This document shows, in pieces, positions 53,160 to 60,584 of a stretch of DNA of 64,000 bases. This DNA is from Streptomyces sp. NBC_00224 (GTDB taxonomy: Bacteria; Actinomycetota; Actinomycetes; Streptomycetales; Streptomycetaceae). Both the position numbers and the translations under genes were made by a program. Position 1 is the first letter of the stretch, and every line of letters begins with the position of its first letter. The notes under the pieces were generated by a model, which worked only from the letters and a program-made list of their open reading frames with translations, was not told the origin of the DNA and did not search any database. The DNA is taken from assembly GCF_041435195.1 (NCBI RefSeq), contig NZ_CP108106.1, forward strand, positions 8,848,377-8,912,376, read 5' to 3'.

Positions 53160-53534
53160 TCAGCTCTCGGTCAGTTCCAGACAGGAGAGCGGGACGCCGC
53201 TGCCGGGCAGACGGAAGCGCCGGACGTTCTCGGGGACGCGGTAGTGGCTGTTGCGCGGGTCGGCGCGCAGTTGCCGGGTGGATTCCTCGTCGAGCAGGAA
53301 ACCGGCCCGGGTGCCGGTGCGGTTGCGTTCCTGCACGGTGCCCGTCTTGCCGCGCAGCAGCTTGGAGCGCAGTGCGGGGGTGATGCGGGCGCGGCGCCCC
53401 GACTGGATGCGGGCGAAGGCGGCCTTGTCGATGGCGCGGAGTCGCTGTGCGGCGGCTTCCTGGACTTGTGCGACGGCTGCGGCGTCGGGCAGCTGTCCGA
53501 TGAAGGTACGGACGTCGTCGATCGTGGGGGGCAT
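53160..53534 (-). CDS. Hypothetical basic protein downstream of parB
   Basis: A 124-residue basic protein, ATG 53534 after GAGAGG. The centre (RIQSGRRARITPALRSKLLRG) is strongly basic and may bind nucleic acid; the end (FRLPGSGVPLSCLELTES) is neutral. It follows parB by 89 bases and is probably co-transcribed with it. Confidence 0.55.
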   Translation of the reverse strand: MPPTIDDVRTFIGQLPDAAAVAQVQEAAAQRLRAIDKAAFARIQSGRRARITPALRSKLLRGKTGTVQERNRTGTRAGFLLDEESTRQLRADPRNSHYRVPENVRRFRLPGSGVPLSCLELTES

Positions 53535-53623
53535 GCTGGTTCGCCTCTCTGTGCGGAGGTGGACGACCGGCCGGGCACGGGCCGTGCCCGGCCGCAGGGG
53601 TGGTGAGGGGGAGGGGCGGATGG

Positions 53624-55096
53624 TCAGGCGGCGGCGGTCCGGTGGCTGGTGAGGGCCTGCTGCTCGACCTCGGAGAGCTGGTAGCTGCCGTTGTCGGCCT
53701 GACCGAGGGATTCCAGGAGCAGCAGGTAGCGGGCCTGGGGTGCGGTGAGGGACGACCATGCCTTGGGCTCGCGGATGTCGTACTCGCACGCCGCCGCGAC
53801 GTGGGCGAACACAGCGTTCACCAGGCGTGCCTTGGGCAGGTGCACCGCCGTCTCGGCGAGGTCGGCCTTGGGCTCCTTGACTCCCAGGAAGCGTGCGACG
53901 GTCTCGGTCTCCCGTTTGTCGGCCCAGGAGCTGTAGAAGCCGGGGAGGGTGAGCAGGATGTTCTGGGCGAACACCCGGGCCGCGTCCGGCAGGGCCTTCA
54001 TGCGCACGAGCCGGGTGATGAACTGCTGACGCGGCCCGGCGGCGGCCTTCCACGCCCGGTTGCACGAGATGACCCTGCGGCGTTCCTCGGCCTTGTGCTC
54101 GTCCGCCTCGGTCCGGGGTTTCTTGGGCTGCGGGCGGACTTTGTGGCCGTAGGCGGCCGGGTCGGCGCAGTGCCACACGGGCCGGTGCTCGTCGTCCAGG
54201 CGGGCGCTGTGGCCGGGGCAGTTGCGGTGGTTGTCCTCGGTGAGCGGGTTGCCCAGCCCGGTGGTGAGCTCCGCCAGGGGGCGCGAGGGGTCTTTCTCGT
54301 AGGACGGCACCCGGCCCAGCAGCGGGATGTTGGCCTCCTTGAGCTCCTCCTCGGCCTTGGCGCGGGTCTGGGCGTCGGCCTGCTCGGCGCGCAGCAGCGC
54401 CACCTCCTGGTCCCAGTGGCCGCGACCGCCGCCCCCCTCGTCCTGGTCGCGCTGGAGTGCCCGCATCAGCCGGTTCTCCGCGCCGCGCACGGGTTCGACC
54501 TCGGCGAGCTGGGCGGTCTGCTCCAGGTCCATGCCTGCGGCCGCCGTACGGCGCAGGGTCGCGTCGTTGAGTGCTTGGGCGACCTTGGCCTGCCGGACGG
54601 CGTTACGGCTGACGCGCAGGGCCTTGGTGGCCCGGCGCTGGTCCACCTCGCTCATGTCGATCAGGGAGAGTTCCTGGGCCCGCAGGGTGTCACGCTCGCT
54701 CATGCCCTCGCGGTGGTCGTTCTCCACCAGGGACAGGAACCGCGTCCAGCCGTCGCGGCCGACCAGGTCCTCGCGTACGTAGGCCCTGATGGGGCGGGCG
54801 GGGCGGGTGTCCTGTGCGGCGGTCGCATTGGCGGCCTGCGCGGCCTGGGCGCGCCGCCAGCCCTTGAAGACGCTGTAGGTCCCGTCGGGCCGGGGCCGGA
54901 CGCTGACGGGCTCTTCCACGCCGAGTTCCTTGACCGAGGCGATGAGCTTGTCGTCCGGCTCGGTGTCGGTCTCGCGCGCGTTGCACTCGTCACGCACCAG
55001 CAGCGCCGGGTCGAGGAGGACGAACTGCCGGACGTCTTCCTCGTGTTCGACGTGCTCTTTGGTGGGGTTGGTGGGGGTCAGGACGGCGGTAGCCAT
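53624..55096 (-). CDS. parB: ParB-like partition protein
   Basis: A 490-residue protein. The ParB N-terminal nuclease/CTPase-type domain spans about 30-135 (LIASVKELGVEEPVSVRPR, FKGWRRAQAA, FLSLVENDHREGMSERD). The helix-turn-helix follows (DMSEVDQRRATKALRVSRNAVRQA, about 145-170). A coiled-coil stretch, a Cys/His pair (CPGHS...WHCADP) and a long C-terminal domain make it larger than chromosomal ParB, as is usual for plasmid forms. No parA is seen in the window. Promoter P2 lies 64 bases upstream. It should bind centromere-like sites to keep the plasmid stable, or act as a regulator. Confidence 0.75.
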   Translation of the reverse strand: MATAVLTPTNPTKEHVEHEEDVRQFVLLDPALLVRDECNARETDTEPDDKLIASVKELGVEEPVSVRPRPDGTYSVFKGWRRAQAAQAANATAAQDTRPARPIRAYVREDLVGRDGWTRFLSLVENDHREGMSERDTLRAQELSLIDMSEVDQRRATKALRVSRNAVRQAKVAQALNDATLRRTAAAGMDLEQTAQLAEVEPVRGAENRLMRALQRDQDEGGGGRGHWDQEVALLRAEQADAQTRAKAEEELKEANIPLLGRVPSYEKDPSRPLAELTTGLGNPLTEDNHRNCPGHSARLDDEHRPVWHCADPAAYGHKVRPQPKKPRTEADEHKAEERRRVISCNRAWKAAAGPRQQFITRLVRMKALPDAARVFAQNILLTLPGFYSSWADKRETETVARFLGVKEPKADLAETAVHLPKARLVNAVFAHVAAACEYDIREPKAWSSLTAPQARYLLLLESLGQADNGSYQLSEVEQQALTSHRTAAA

Positions 55097-55157
55097 GGGG
55101 TGCTCCTTCTGCGTGCCGCGTCGGCGTATCGGCGGGGGTCAACCCGCATCACTAATA

Positions 55158-55203
55158 AAATAATAGTGTGAGAGTCTGAAAGGGGTAGATACCCGCTGAC
55201 CTG
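55158..55203 (-). promoter_or_regulatory. Promoter P2 upstream of parB
   Basis: Minus strand: TACCCC, 16 bases, TATTAT, with CACAC just before the -10. An inverted repeat GGGT-ATCT-ACCC overlaps the -35 and AGGTCAG lies just upstream. The repeat sits four bases further out than in the other copies. Confidence 0.65.
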
Positions 55204-55236
55204 CGGGGATCCCGCATTTGCCTGCCGCCCTCGGAC

Positions 55237-55515
55237 TCAACTGCCGGGAGTGTGGAGCGTGTTCGGGCGCGGGGTGCGGGCGGTCTCCTCGGGTGCCGGG
55301 CTCGGGTGCCGACTGCGGCGGTGGGCGGCGCGGGTCTCGGCCTCCAAGCCGGGGCGCTGCCGGGCGGCCGAAGGCAGCAGCGCGTACCGCACGTCCATGG
55401 CCCGGGTGAGAATGCCCAGTTGCTGGCCGGACAGCACCCGCGGGCCCCGTCCGTCGGCGCCCGTGGTGGCCGGCAAGTCTTCAGCCGCCGGGACCTCCTC
55501 GGCGCGCTGGTGCAC
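55237..55515 (-). CDS. Hypothetical small protein
   Basis: A 92-residue protein from GTG 55515. The centre, VLSGQQLGILTRAMDVRYALLPSA, looks structured; the ends are Pro/Arg-rich. No ribosome site is obvious before the GTG, so the start may be wrong. It lies downstream of the 163-aa gene on the same strand. Confidence 0.4.
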   Translation of the reverse strand: MHQRAEEVPAAEDLPATTGADGRGPRVLSGQQLGILTRAMDVRYALLPSAARQRPGLEAETRAAHRRSRHPSPAPEETARTPRPNTLHTPGS

Positions 55516-55581
55516 CGGCCGGGTAGGGGAACCGGCAAGGCGCGGCGTGCGGGCGCATGAAGCGCCCGCACGGACCGGCGG

Positions 55582-56073
55582 TCAGGGTTTGAGGTGGGTG
55601 ACCAGCCGGGCGGGCAGGTAGACGTGCAGGACGTCCTCGTGTCCGGGCGGGTCCAGGGCCGCCAGCCGTCTGAGCGCCTCAGCCAACTCCGCATCGGCGT
55701 CCGCCTCTTCGGCCAGGGACTCCCCGCCCGCCGGTACGAACGTCACCGTGGTCGTGCTGTGCGTGAGGTCGGGGGCCTCGTCGGTGCTGGCGAATGCCGC
55801 GATGCGCGGGCTCCAGCCGACGCACATGCCTTCCGGCGTGCGCTGCTCCGTCGCTGTGATGTAGGCGGCGATCACTGGGCGGCCCTGATCGGGCTGCTGG
55901 GCAGCGAGCGCCATGACGCGGTCGACCACGACCTGCCGCCACCCCTCCTCGGCGGCGAAGAGGGCTTCGACGATCAGCGCGTCCAGAGCCCTGGGTGAGA
56001 GGCGGCGCAGCGCGTCGCGCATGGGCGGCTCGGCCGGTGCGGTCAGGAGTTCGTCCAGTTCTGCGGGCTTCAC
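55582..56073 (-). CDS. Hypothetical acidic protein
   Basis: A 163-residue protein led by ATG 56073, 75 bases after promoter P3. It is Ala/Glu-rich and mainly helical (LSPRALDALIVEALFAAEEGWRQVVVDRVMALA). The C-terminal part has LHVYLPARLVTHLKP. No family is recognised. Confidence 0.55.
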   Translation of the reverse strand: MKPAELDELLTAPAEPPMRDALRRLSPRALDALIVEALFAAEEGWRQVVVDRVMALAAQQPDQGRPVIAAYITATEQRTPEGMCVGWSPRIAAFASTDEAPDLTHSTTTVTFVPAGGESLAEEADADAELAEALRRLAALDPPGHEDVLHVYLPARLVTHLKP

Positions 56074-56147
56074 GGGCGGTGTCCTTCCTGGGGTGCGGCC
56101 GCGGCGGACGGTCCTGCCGTCCGTGCGCCCGCACCCTCACTACATAA

Positions 56148-56190
56148 AATAATAGTGTGTATTTTGGGGGTGTGAACCCACCTCTGAGCT
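56148..56190 (-). promoter_or_regulatory. Promoter P3
   Basis: Minus strand: TTCACA, 16 bases, TATTAT with ACAC before the -10, a near-consensus vegetative promoter. GGTGGGTT/ACACCC forms an inverted repeat over the -35. Confidence 0.7.
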
Positions 56191-56194
56191 GCCG

Positions 56195-56881
56195 CTATTC
56201 GCGGTCCGGATAGGGCGGGAGAGGGAAGCTGCGCCGGGGGTCGATCCGTGCGCACCGCTCGCAGTAGGCGGTGATGCGGTTGGCGGTGCACTCGCCCCAC
56301 CGGCACTCGAAGGCCTCGCGCGGCCCGCACAGCAGACACCGCCGCAGCACGATACCGTGCAGCTCGCACGGCTCCCAGCACGCCCGCTCGGGCAGGGCTT
56401 TGAGCGCAGGGCGCTCACGCTCCAGACGGGCAAGGTCGGCGACCGGGAAGGACACGTCCGCGTCGCGCACCCAGCGGGGCGACAACTGGCCGAAGCGCTC
56501 GGGTGTGGTGGAGAACGGCTGGCAGGCAGGACTGAACACCATGGCCAGATGACCGTCGCGGACGAGCGCTTCCAGGCGGCGGTGGCTGGACTCCCGCGTC
56601 AGGGACAGCATTTCGTCCCGGCGCAGGCTCCAGGCATACCCGTACCGGCGCAGAATCCGCCGCTCGGCGGCCGCCGGACCGCTCTGAGCCATGTCGAGCG
56701 CCTCCACGGCCGCGACGGCGGCCGTCGGACTGGAAGCCACCTCCCGCGCAGCGGCCTCCGCTGCCGGGCGGGTGGCGTGGCTGCTGAGCGCGTACCCGTG
56801 CAGCGTGTCCACGACCTCGTGGACTCCCCCGTGCTCCGCCACGGTGTACCTCACGGGCGGCTGGGCTCGGCGTCGGGGCAT
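56195..56881 (-). CDS. Hypothetical protein with C-terminal cysteine cluster
   Basis: A 228-residue protein, ATG 56881 after GAGGGAG. Residues 75-105 (RRILRRYGYAWSLRRDEML, SSHRRLEALVRDGHL) resemble a winged-helix DNA-binding domain. The last 60 residues contain CWEPCELHG, CLLCG, CRWGEC and CERC, enough ligands for two zinc ions. A plasmid DNA-binding protein is a reasonable inference. Confidence 0.6.
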   Translation of the reverse strand: MPRRRAQPPVRYTVAEHGGVHEVVDTLHGYALSSHATRPAAEAAAREVASSPTAAVAAVEALDMAQSGPAAAERRILRRYGYAWSLRRDEMLSLTRESSHRRLEALVRDGHLAMVFSPACQPFSTTPERFGQLSPRWVRDADVSFPVADLARLERERPALKALPERACWEPCELHGIVLRRCLLCGPREAFECRWGECTANRITAYCERCARIDPRRSFPLPPYPDRE

Positions 56882-57192
56882 GGCGGCACTCCCTCTGCGG
56901 CAACAGGGCGGACAAGCGGGGTGTGCGGCCCGGCCTCGCCGTGGTGCGGTCCTCGGCGGGCGGGCAGTGGCGTGTAGGAGGAGTAGACGAAGTGGCCCAG
57001 CGCGCGCAGCGCGCCGGCGGTGCGCTCCACGGCCTCGGGGCCGTCGCCGGTTGGCCGGGCGTACGCCTCGATCTCGCCGTTCCAGACGAATCCCTCGCCG
57101 GTCAGCATCGCCACGGTGTCGGGCGTGAGGTCATCGGGACATCGGGGGGCTGCGACGAGTCCGTGCGCGGGGTCGGGTACCACGAGGAACAC
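56851..57192 (-). CDS. Hypothetical small protein
   Basis: A 113-residue protein from GTG 57192 that overlaps the next gene by 31 bases. The core, VAMLTGEGFVWNGEIEAYARP followed by LRALGHFVYSSY, looks like a small alpha/beta domain; similar short proteins are common on Streptomyces plasmids. The tail is Pro/Gly-rich. Confidence 0.55.
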   Translation of the reverse strand: MFLVVPDPAHGLVAAPRCPDDLTPDTVAMLTGEGFVWNGEIEAYARPTGDGPEAVERTAGALRALGHFVYSSYTPLPARRGPHHGEAGPHTPLVRPVAAEGVPPCPDAEPSRP

Positions 57193-57257
57193 AGGAGTCT
57201 CCTTCCGTAGCGGGGCTGCCTGAAGAGAGCAGCCCCACGGCGCGGGCCGACTGCTGG

Positions 57258-57605
57258 TCAGTCGGTGGTCACGGTGAGGGTGTCGTCGGCTTCCAGGACG
57301 GCGAGGGCGGCACGGATCGCGGCACGCGTCTGCGGGCTCGGCACCGAGTAGGGGAAGGCCAGGGCGTGCACGGCGGTGTCCAGTTCACCGTCGGGCATCG
57401 GCAGCGTGACGCCGCTGCGATAGAGGGTGAGAGCGGTCGCGGTGGCGACGCGGCTGCGGTTGTAGGCCACGGCCTCCCCGGCGCAGACACCGGTGCCCAG
57501 TGCTTCGCGGGCGGTGGGCGGGAGCGCGGTGACTCCGGCACCGAAGGGACGGACGGGCAGGCGCAGGTGGGACGGCCGCACCAGGCGGCGCAGTACGCGG
57601 AGCAT
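57258..57605 (-). CDS. Hypothetical small protein
   Basis: A 115-residue protein, ATG 57605 after GGGAG, first gene behind promoter P4. It begins with a very basic, Arg/Leu-rich 30 residues, then AREALGTGVCAGEAVAYNRSRVATATALTLY. No family is recognised. An adjacent 66-base spacing suggests an operon with the 113- and 228-aa genes. Confidence 0.5.
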   Translation of the reverse strand: MLRVLRRLVRPSHLRLPVRPFGAGVTALPPTAREALGTGVCAGEAVAYNRSRVATATALTLYRSGVTLPMPDGELDTAVHALAFPYSVPSPQTRAAIRAALAVLEADDTLTVTTD

Positions 57606-57741
57606 GGCAACTCCCGGGCTCGAAGCGGGCGGAGAGGACGGGCGACGGAGCGCTCGCGATTCGGCGGTCTGTGCATGCCCGCGTCGCATGAGGGCGGCGG
57701 CAGCCCTGCGGCGCAGGGGGATGAACGCCCCCTCGCAACAG

Positions 57742-58406
57742 TTATAATAGTGTGTTCTCTGGTGTGGGGAACCCGCCACTGACCTGGCGGTCTCGCGCCC
57801 GTACGGCTGCGGCGAACGCCGCCAGCATGGGGACCATGCAGTCGGGGCGGCCGGACGCGTCGACGCCCACCTCCTTGCCCGAGGGCCCGATGACGACCAA
57901 GACGCTGTCCAGCAAGGCGGGACCGCTGTGCCCGGGCGGGCGGAACGCGTGCTCCCAGAGGATCTTGGTGCTCCGATGCCGCTCGGTGACCCCGGCGCCG
58001 GGAAGTGCACCGGCCACGGCGTCAGCGACGGTACGCCGGGCATCGCTCTCCGCTGCCTGAGAGCGGCGAGTTCCCCGGCGCGCTCAACGGCCTGCGTGTG
58101 CAGCGGGTAGAGCCGCCGGGTGATCTCGTGCGCCACATGACGGGCGCTGCTGGCCGTGACCCCGATCGACGGCGGACTCACCTGGGACCCGTCCGGCAGG
58201 GCCGCAGAGATCGTCAGGCGGCCGGGCTGCCGGTTGCTCTGGCGCAAACTCAGGGCGCGGCCGTCGCCGTCGACGATGAGGCGGACCAGACCCCTTCCCG
58301 GTACCGGCGGCGGGGCTGTGCGGCAATGCGTGCCCAACTCCCGCGCCACCTCGTCGGCGAACGCGTCAAACTGTGACTGGGTGGTCAGGTTCTGCGGCGA
58401 GGCCAC
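57742..58406 (-). pseudogene. Frame-broken hypothetical protein
   Basis: GTG 58406 (after GGAG) opens a frame (FDAFADEVARELGTHC, RGLVRLIVDGDGRALSLRQ, HVAHEITRRLYPLHT) that reads well to about 58060. From there the sense lies in the -1 frame (ESDARRTVADAVAGALPG, LLDSVLVVIGPSGKEVGVD, MLAAFAAAVRA) to a stop at 57742. The halves make one protein of about 220 residues. The break near CTCTCAGGC is not a classical slip site, so mutation or sequence error is more likely than programmed shifting. The final codons run into promoter P4. Confidence 0.5.
57743..57790 (-). promoter_or_regulatory. Promoter P4
   Basis: Minus strand: TTCCCC, 16 bases, TATTAT with ACACAC before the -10. GGCGGGTT lies at the -35 and AGGTCAG just upstream. 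It overlaps the 3' end of the frame-broken gene. Confidence 0.65.
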
Positions 58407-58410
58407 GACG

Positions 58411-58614
58411 TCACTCCTTCGGTCGGGGTGGAGGGGGATCGGCGCGCGCGGGTGCGGCCGCGTTCTGGCCCCGACGCTCGGCGTCGCGGCGGAAGTCCTC
58501 GGCGGTGTAACCGGTGCTGCACCGTGGTTTGCACAACTGGCCGGGCGGCGCGCCGCATGTCTCGCACCAATCATCGAAGTCCTCTGGGCGCCAGGGGCGC
58601 AGTGCGCCCGTCAT
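58411..58614 (-). CDS. Small zinc-finger protein
   Basis: A 67-residue protein, ATG 58614 overlapping the stop of the 97-aa gene. It contains WCETCGAPPGQLCKPRC, the CxxCGAxxGxxC knuckle also found three times in the protein at 1137-1763, followed by a polar tail (GYTAEDFRRDAERRG). Likely binds one zinc; the role is unknown. Confidence 0.6.
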   Translation of the reverse strand: MTGALRPWRPEDFDDWCETCGAPPGQLCKPRCSTGYTAEDFRRDAERRGQNAAAPARADPPPPRPKE

Positions 58615-58904
58615 GCGGGCAAGTAGCGGATGTGCTCGGCGACGGCCCGGGCGGAACTGACGGGGCTGGAGTGGCTGTTCTCGGCGCATCGCGCCTGCCA
58701 CAGGCTCGCTGGCTTCGACGGGGTGATCTGGTTGCTGGTGGCCGGGCTGATGGTCCAGCGGCGGCCGTGGGGGTCGGTGGCGGTGTAGGTCAGGAACTCG
58801 GGGCGGTCCTGGTGGCCGTTGTCCTGCCAGGACAGGCCGGCGGACGTGAGAGCGCGGCCGAGCTGGGCGCAGCGTTCGGGGGTGATGTGGCCGAAGGTGG
58901 CCAT
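58611..58904 (-). CDS. Hypothetical small protein
   Basis: A 97-residue protein, ATG 58904 after AAGGGA. A beta-rich start (FLTYTATDPHGRRWTISPAT) leads to a helical end (ARAVAEHIRYLPA). No motif recognised. It overlaps the zinc-finger gene by ATGA. Confidence 0.55.
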   Translation of the reverse strand: MATFGHITPERCAQLGRALTSAGLSWQDNGHQDRPEFLTYTATDPHGRRWTISPATSNQITPSKPASLWQARCAENSHSSPVSSARAVAEHIRYLPA

Positions 58905-58950
58905 GGCAAGTCCCTTCTGCACCAGCGGGGTGGGGCGGACGGATGGCTGG

Positions 58951-59193
58951 TCAGGGGCGGCCGGAGGGCCGGGGCTTGTGGTAGCGGTACAGGAAGCGCG
59001 CGGCCCATTCCCTGCTGGCGAAACCAGGGATTCCGCCGCCGTTGCCCGGATGGCTGGCGGGGTACTCGGCAACCCACTTGCATGCGGCGGGATCTCGCCA
59101 GACGACTCCATAACTGGTGCTGCGGTCGTGGCGGTCGAGGACCCGGTACCCGAACGAACCGGGATTGGCGGTGAACATGAACTCCTCGATCAT
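58951..59193 (-). CDS. Hypothetical small protein
   Basis: An 80-residue protein, ATG 59193 after AAAGGA, first gene behind promoter P5. Aromatic-rich strands (FGYRVLDRHDRSTSYGVVWRD) and REWAARFLYRYHK suggest a small beta-alpha domain. Function unknown. Confidence 0.55.
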   Translation of the reverse strand: MIEEFMFTANPGSFGYRVLDRHDRSTSYGVVWRDPAACKWVAEYPASHPGNGGGIPGFASREWAARFLYRYHKPRPSGRP

Positions 59194-59266
59194 CACGGTC
59201 CTTTCGGTCGTTTCCGGGGTGCCGGAGGGGGCGGTGCGTGGGAGGGACACCCCCTCCCATAACACT

Positions 59267-59312
59267 CATAATAGTGTGGTCATGGGTGGTGTGAACCCGC
59301 CTTTGACCTGGG
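59267..59312 (-). promoter_or_regulatory. Promoter P5
   Basis: Minus strand: TTCACA, 16 bases, TATTAT with CACAC before the -10. GGCGGGTT..ACCACCC forms an inverted repeat over the -35, and AGGTCAAAGG lies upstream. Confidence 0.7.
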
Positions 59313-59330
59313 GTTTGAGGGAGGCACGGT

Positions 59331-59687
59331 TCAGCGCCGGAGTGGAGAAGAGCCAGGAGTGAGGCGGGCGGGCGGTGGTTGGTGGTCGCGGTAGTCGGCC
59401 ACCTTCACGTAGCCGCCCGGCATCGTGTCCAGGCGCAGTTGGTCGGGTCCCCAGTTCTCGACCACGTCCGGCGGAAGGTTCTCGATGTCTTCCGCCTCAA
59501 CCTGGCAAGCCCAGCCTGTCAGCTCTGCGCCGAACAGCCGCTGCCATTCCAGCAGGACCGGAAAGAGCTGCCCGACGTCGTCGACCAGAGCGACCGCACG
59601 GGACTCGTGCGGGTTGGGACACTCGGCGAAGGCGGGGGCGCCGGGGCGGCAGCGCTCACCCAAGGTCATCAGCCAGCGCATGATCAC
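59331..59687 (-). CDS. Hypothetical small protein
   Basis: A 118-residue protein from the GTG at 59687 (ATG at 59681 also possible). The middle (ALVDDVGQLFPVLLEWQRLFGAELTGWACQV) is helical and acidic. Its start overlaps the stop of the 37-aa gene, so it belongs to the same operon. Confidence 0.55.
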   Translation of the reverse strand: MIMRWLMTLGERCRPGAPAFAECPNPHESRAVALVDDVGQLFPVLLEWQRLFGAELTGWACQVEAEDIENLPPDVVENWGPDQLRLDTMPGGYVKVADYRDHQPPPARLTPGSSPLRR

Positions 59688-59797
59688 ACCGACTCCCGCG
59701 ATTCGGGGCGTGCCTGGGCTCGCCGACGGCGGATGCCGTCGCGCTGCTCGGTGCGCGTGCGGTAGCCGTACACGGTGATGGTGGGCCTGTCAGCCAC
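59684..59797 (-). CDS. 37-aa basic protein
   Basis: GTG 59797 stands five bases after GAGGAGG, a strong ribosome site, and the frame encodes VADRPTITVYGYRTRTEQRDG followed by an Arg-rich tail. Both ends overlap neighbouring genes by a few bases. Very short but well placed for translation; role unknown. Confidence 0.5.
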   Translation of the reverse strand: MADRPTITVYGYRTRTEQRDGIRRRRAQARPESRESV

Positions 59798-60293
59798 GGT
59801 CCTCCTCCTCTTCTGAGGCGGTGAACTGGGGCAAGAGCGGTGCGTCGTAGACCTCTCGCCACACGGCGGGAGCGCCGGGGCAGGGGATGACGGCTTTTTT
59901 GAGCTCGGCCGTGTCGATGGGGTGCAGCCACCCGTTCTCGATGGTCCAGCCGCACGCAAGGGGGCGGGGGTCAGCGGCGGTGGTGGCCACCAGGACGGCG
60001 CTGCGGACGGTGCTGCCCTCCAGCGCGAACACGAGCAGGATGCGCAGGGCGTAGAAGGCTTCGTCGTCCAGCACCGCAAGGCGCACCGGGATGTCATCGG
60101 TGCAGAGATTGCCGATGGACAGGTCGACGTGACCCCGCAGGAACGCCCCGTCAGTTCGTTCGGCCACGAGACTGATTTGGTGTTCGCCGTCACCCAGGGC
60201 CAGAACCAGAGCGGCGAGCGCGGTCAGGGACCGTTCCATTGCGGCCGCCGCGGCGGCGTCGTCGGGACGGGTGAGTTCCGGGCGTGCGGGCAT
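59790..60293 (-). CDS. Hypothetical protein
   Basis: A 167-residue protein, ATG 60293 after AAGGAGG. SLTALAALVLALGDGEHQISLV, FLRGHVDLSIGNLCTDDIPVRLAVLDDEAFYALRILLVF and ACGWTIENGWLHPID give an alternating beta/alpha pattern. The end is acidic (SEEEEDRG). No family is recognised. It lies 291 bases from the DUF932-like gene; a hairpin cluster fills part of that gap. Confidence 0.55.
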   Translation of the reverse strand: MPARPELTRPDDAAAAAAMERSLTALAALVLALGDGEHQISLVAERTDGAFLRGHVDLSIGNLCTDDIPVRLAVLDDEAFYALRILLVFALEGSTVRSAVLVATTAADPRPLACGWTIENGWLHPIDTAELKKAVIPCPGAPAVWREVYDAPLLPQFTASEEEEDRG

Positions 60294-60380
60294 GCTGGTC
60301 CTCCTTGTGAAGGGACGGGCGGTGAGCACCGGGGGCGGTGGGCCGCGCCCGTGGGGCGGTGGAGTCTTCCGGGCGCGCGC

Positions 60381-60472
60381 TCTGCTCCGCAGACGGGTTG
60401 CGCTGCCGCTACGCGGCAGGGGACGGGGGCGCGCTCCGCGCTCTCAGGAAGGGGCGGGGAGCGCTCCGCGCT
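60381..60472. repeat. Mini-hairpin cluster with GNA loops on minus strand
   Basis: Four short perfect hairpins: TCTGC-TCC-GCAGA (60381-60393), CTGCCGC-TAC-GCGGCAG (60403-60419), GCGC-TCC-GCGC (60431-60441) and AGCGC-TCC-GCGCT (60460-60472). On the minus strand, which is the coding strand here, the loops read GGA, GTA, GGA and GGA. This is the same three-base GNA loop rule as in the array at the right end of the window, but in opposite orientation. They lie between two leftward genes. Confidence 0.65.
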
Positions 60473-60584
60473 GGGCGCCGGCCGGTGCCCGCCCGGACGC
60501 CTGGGGCGCCCCGACCGGTGCGGGGCGGACTATAGGCCCGTGCGGGCCGGGCTGGGGGAGGTGCCCGGCCCGCACGGGGGTCTG

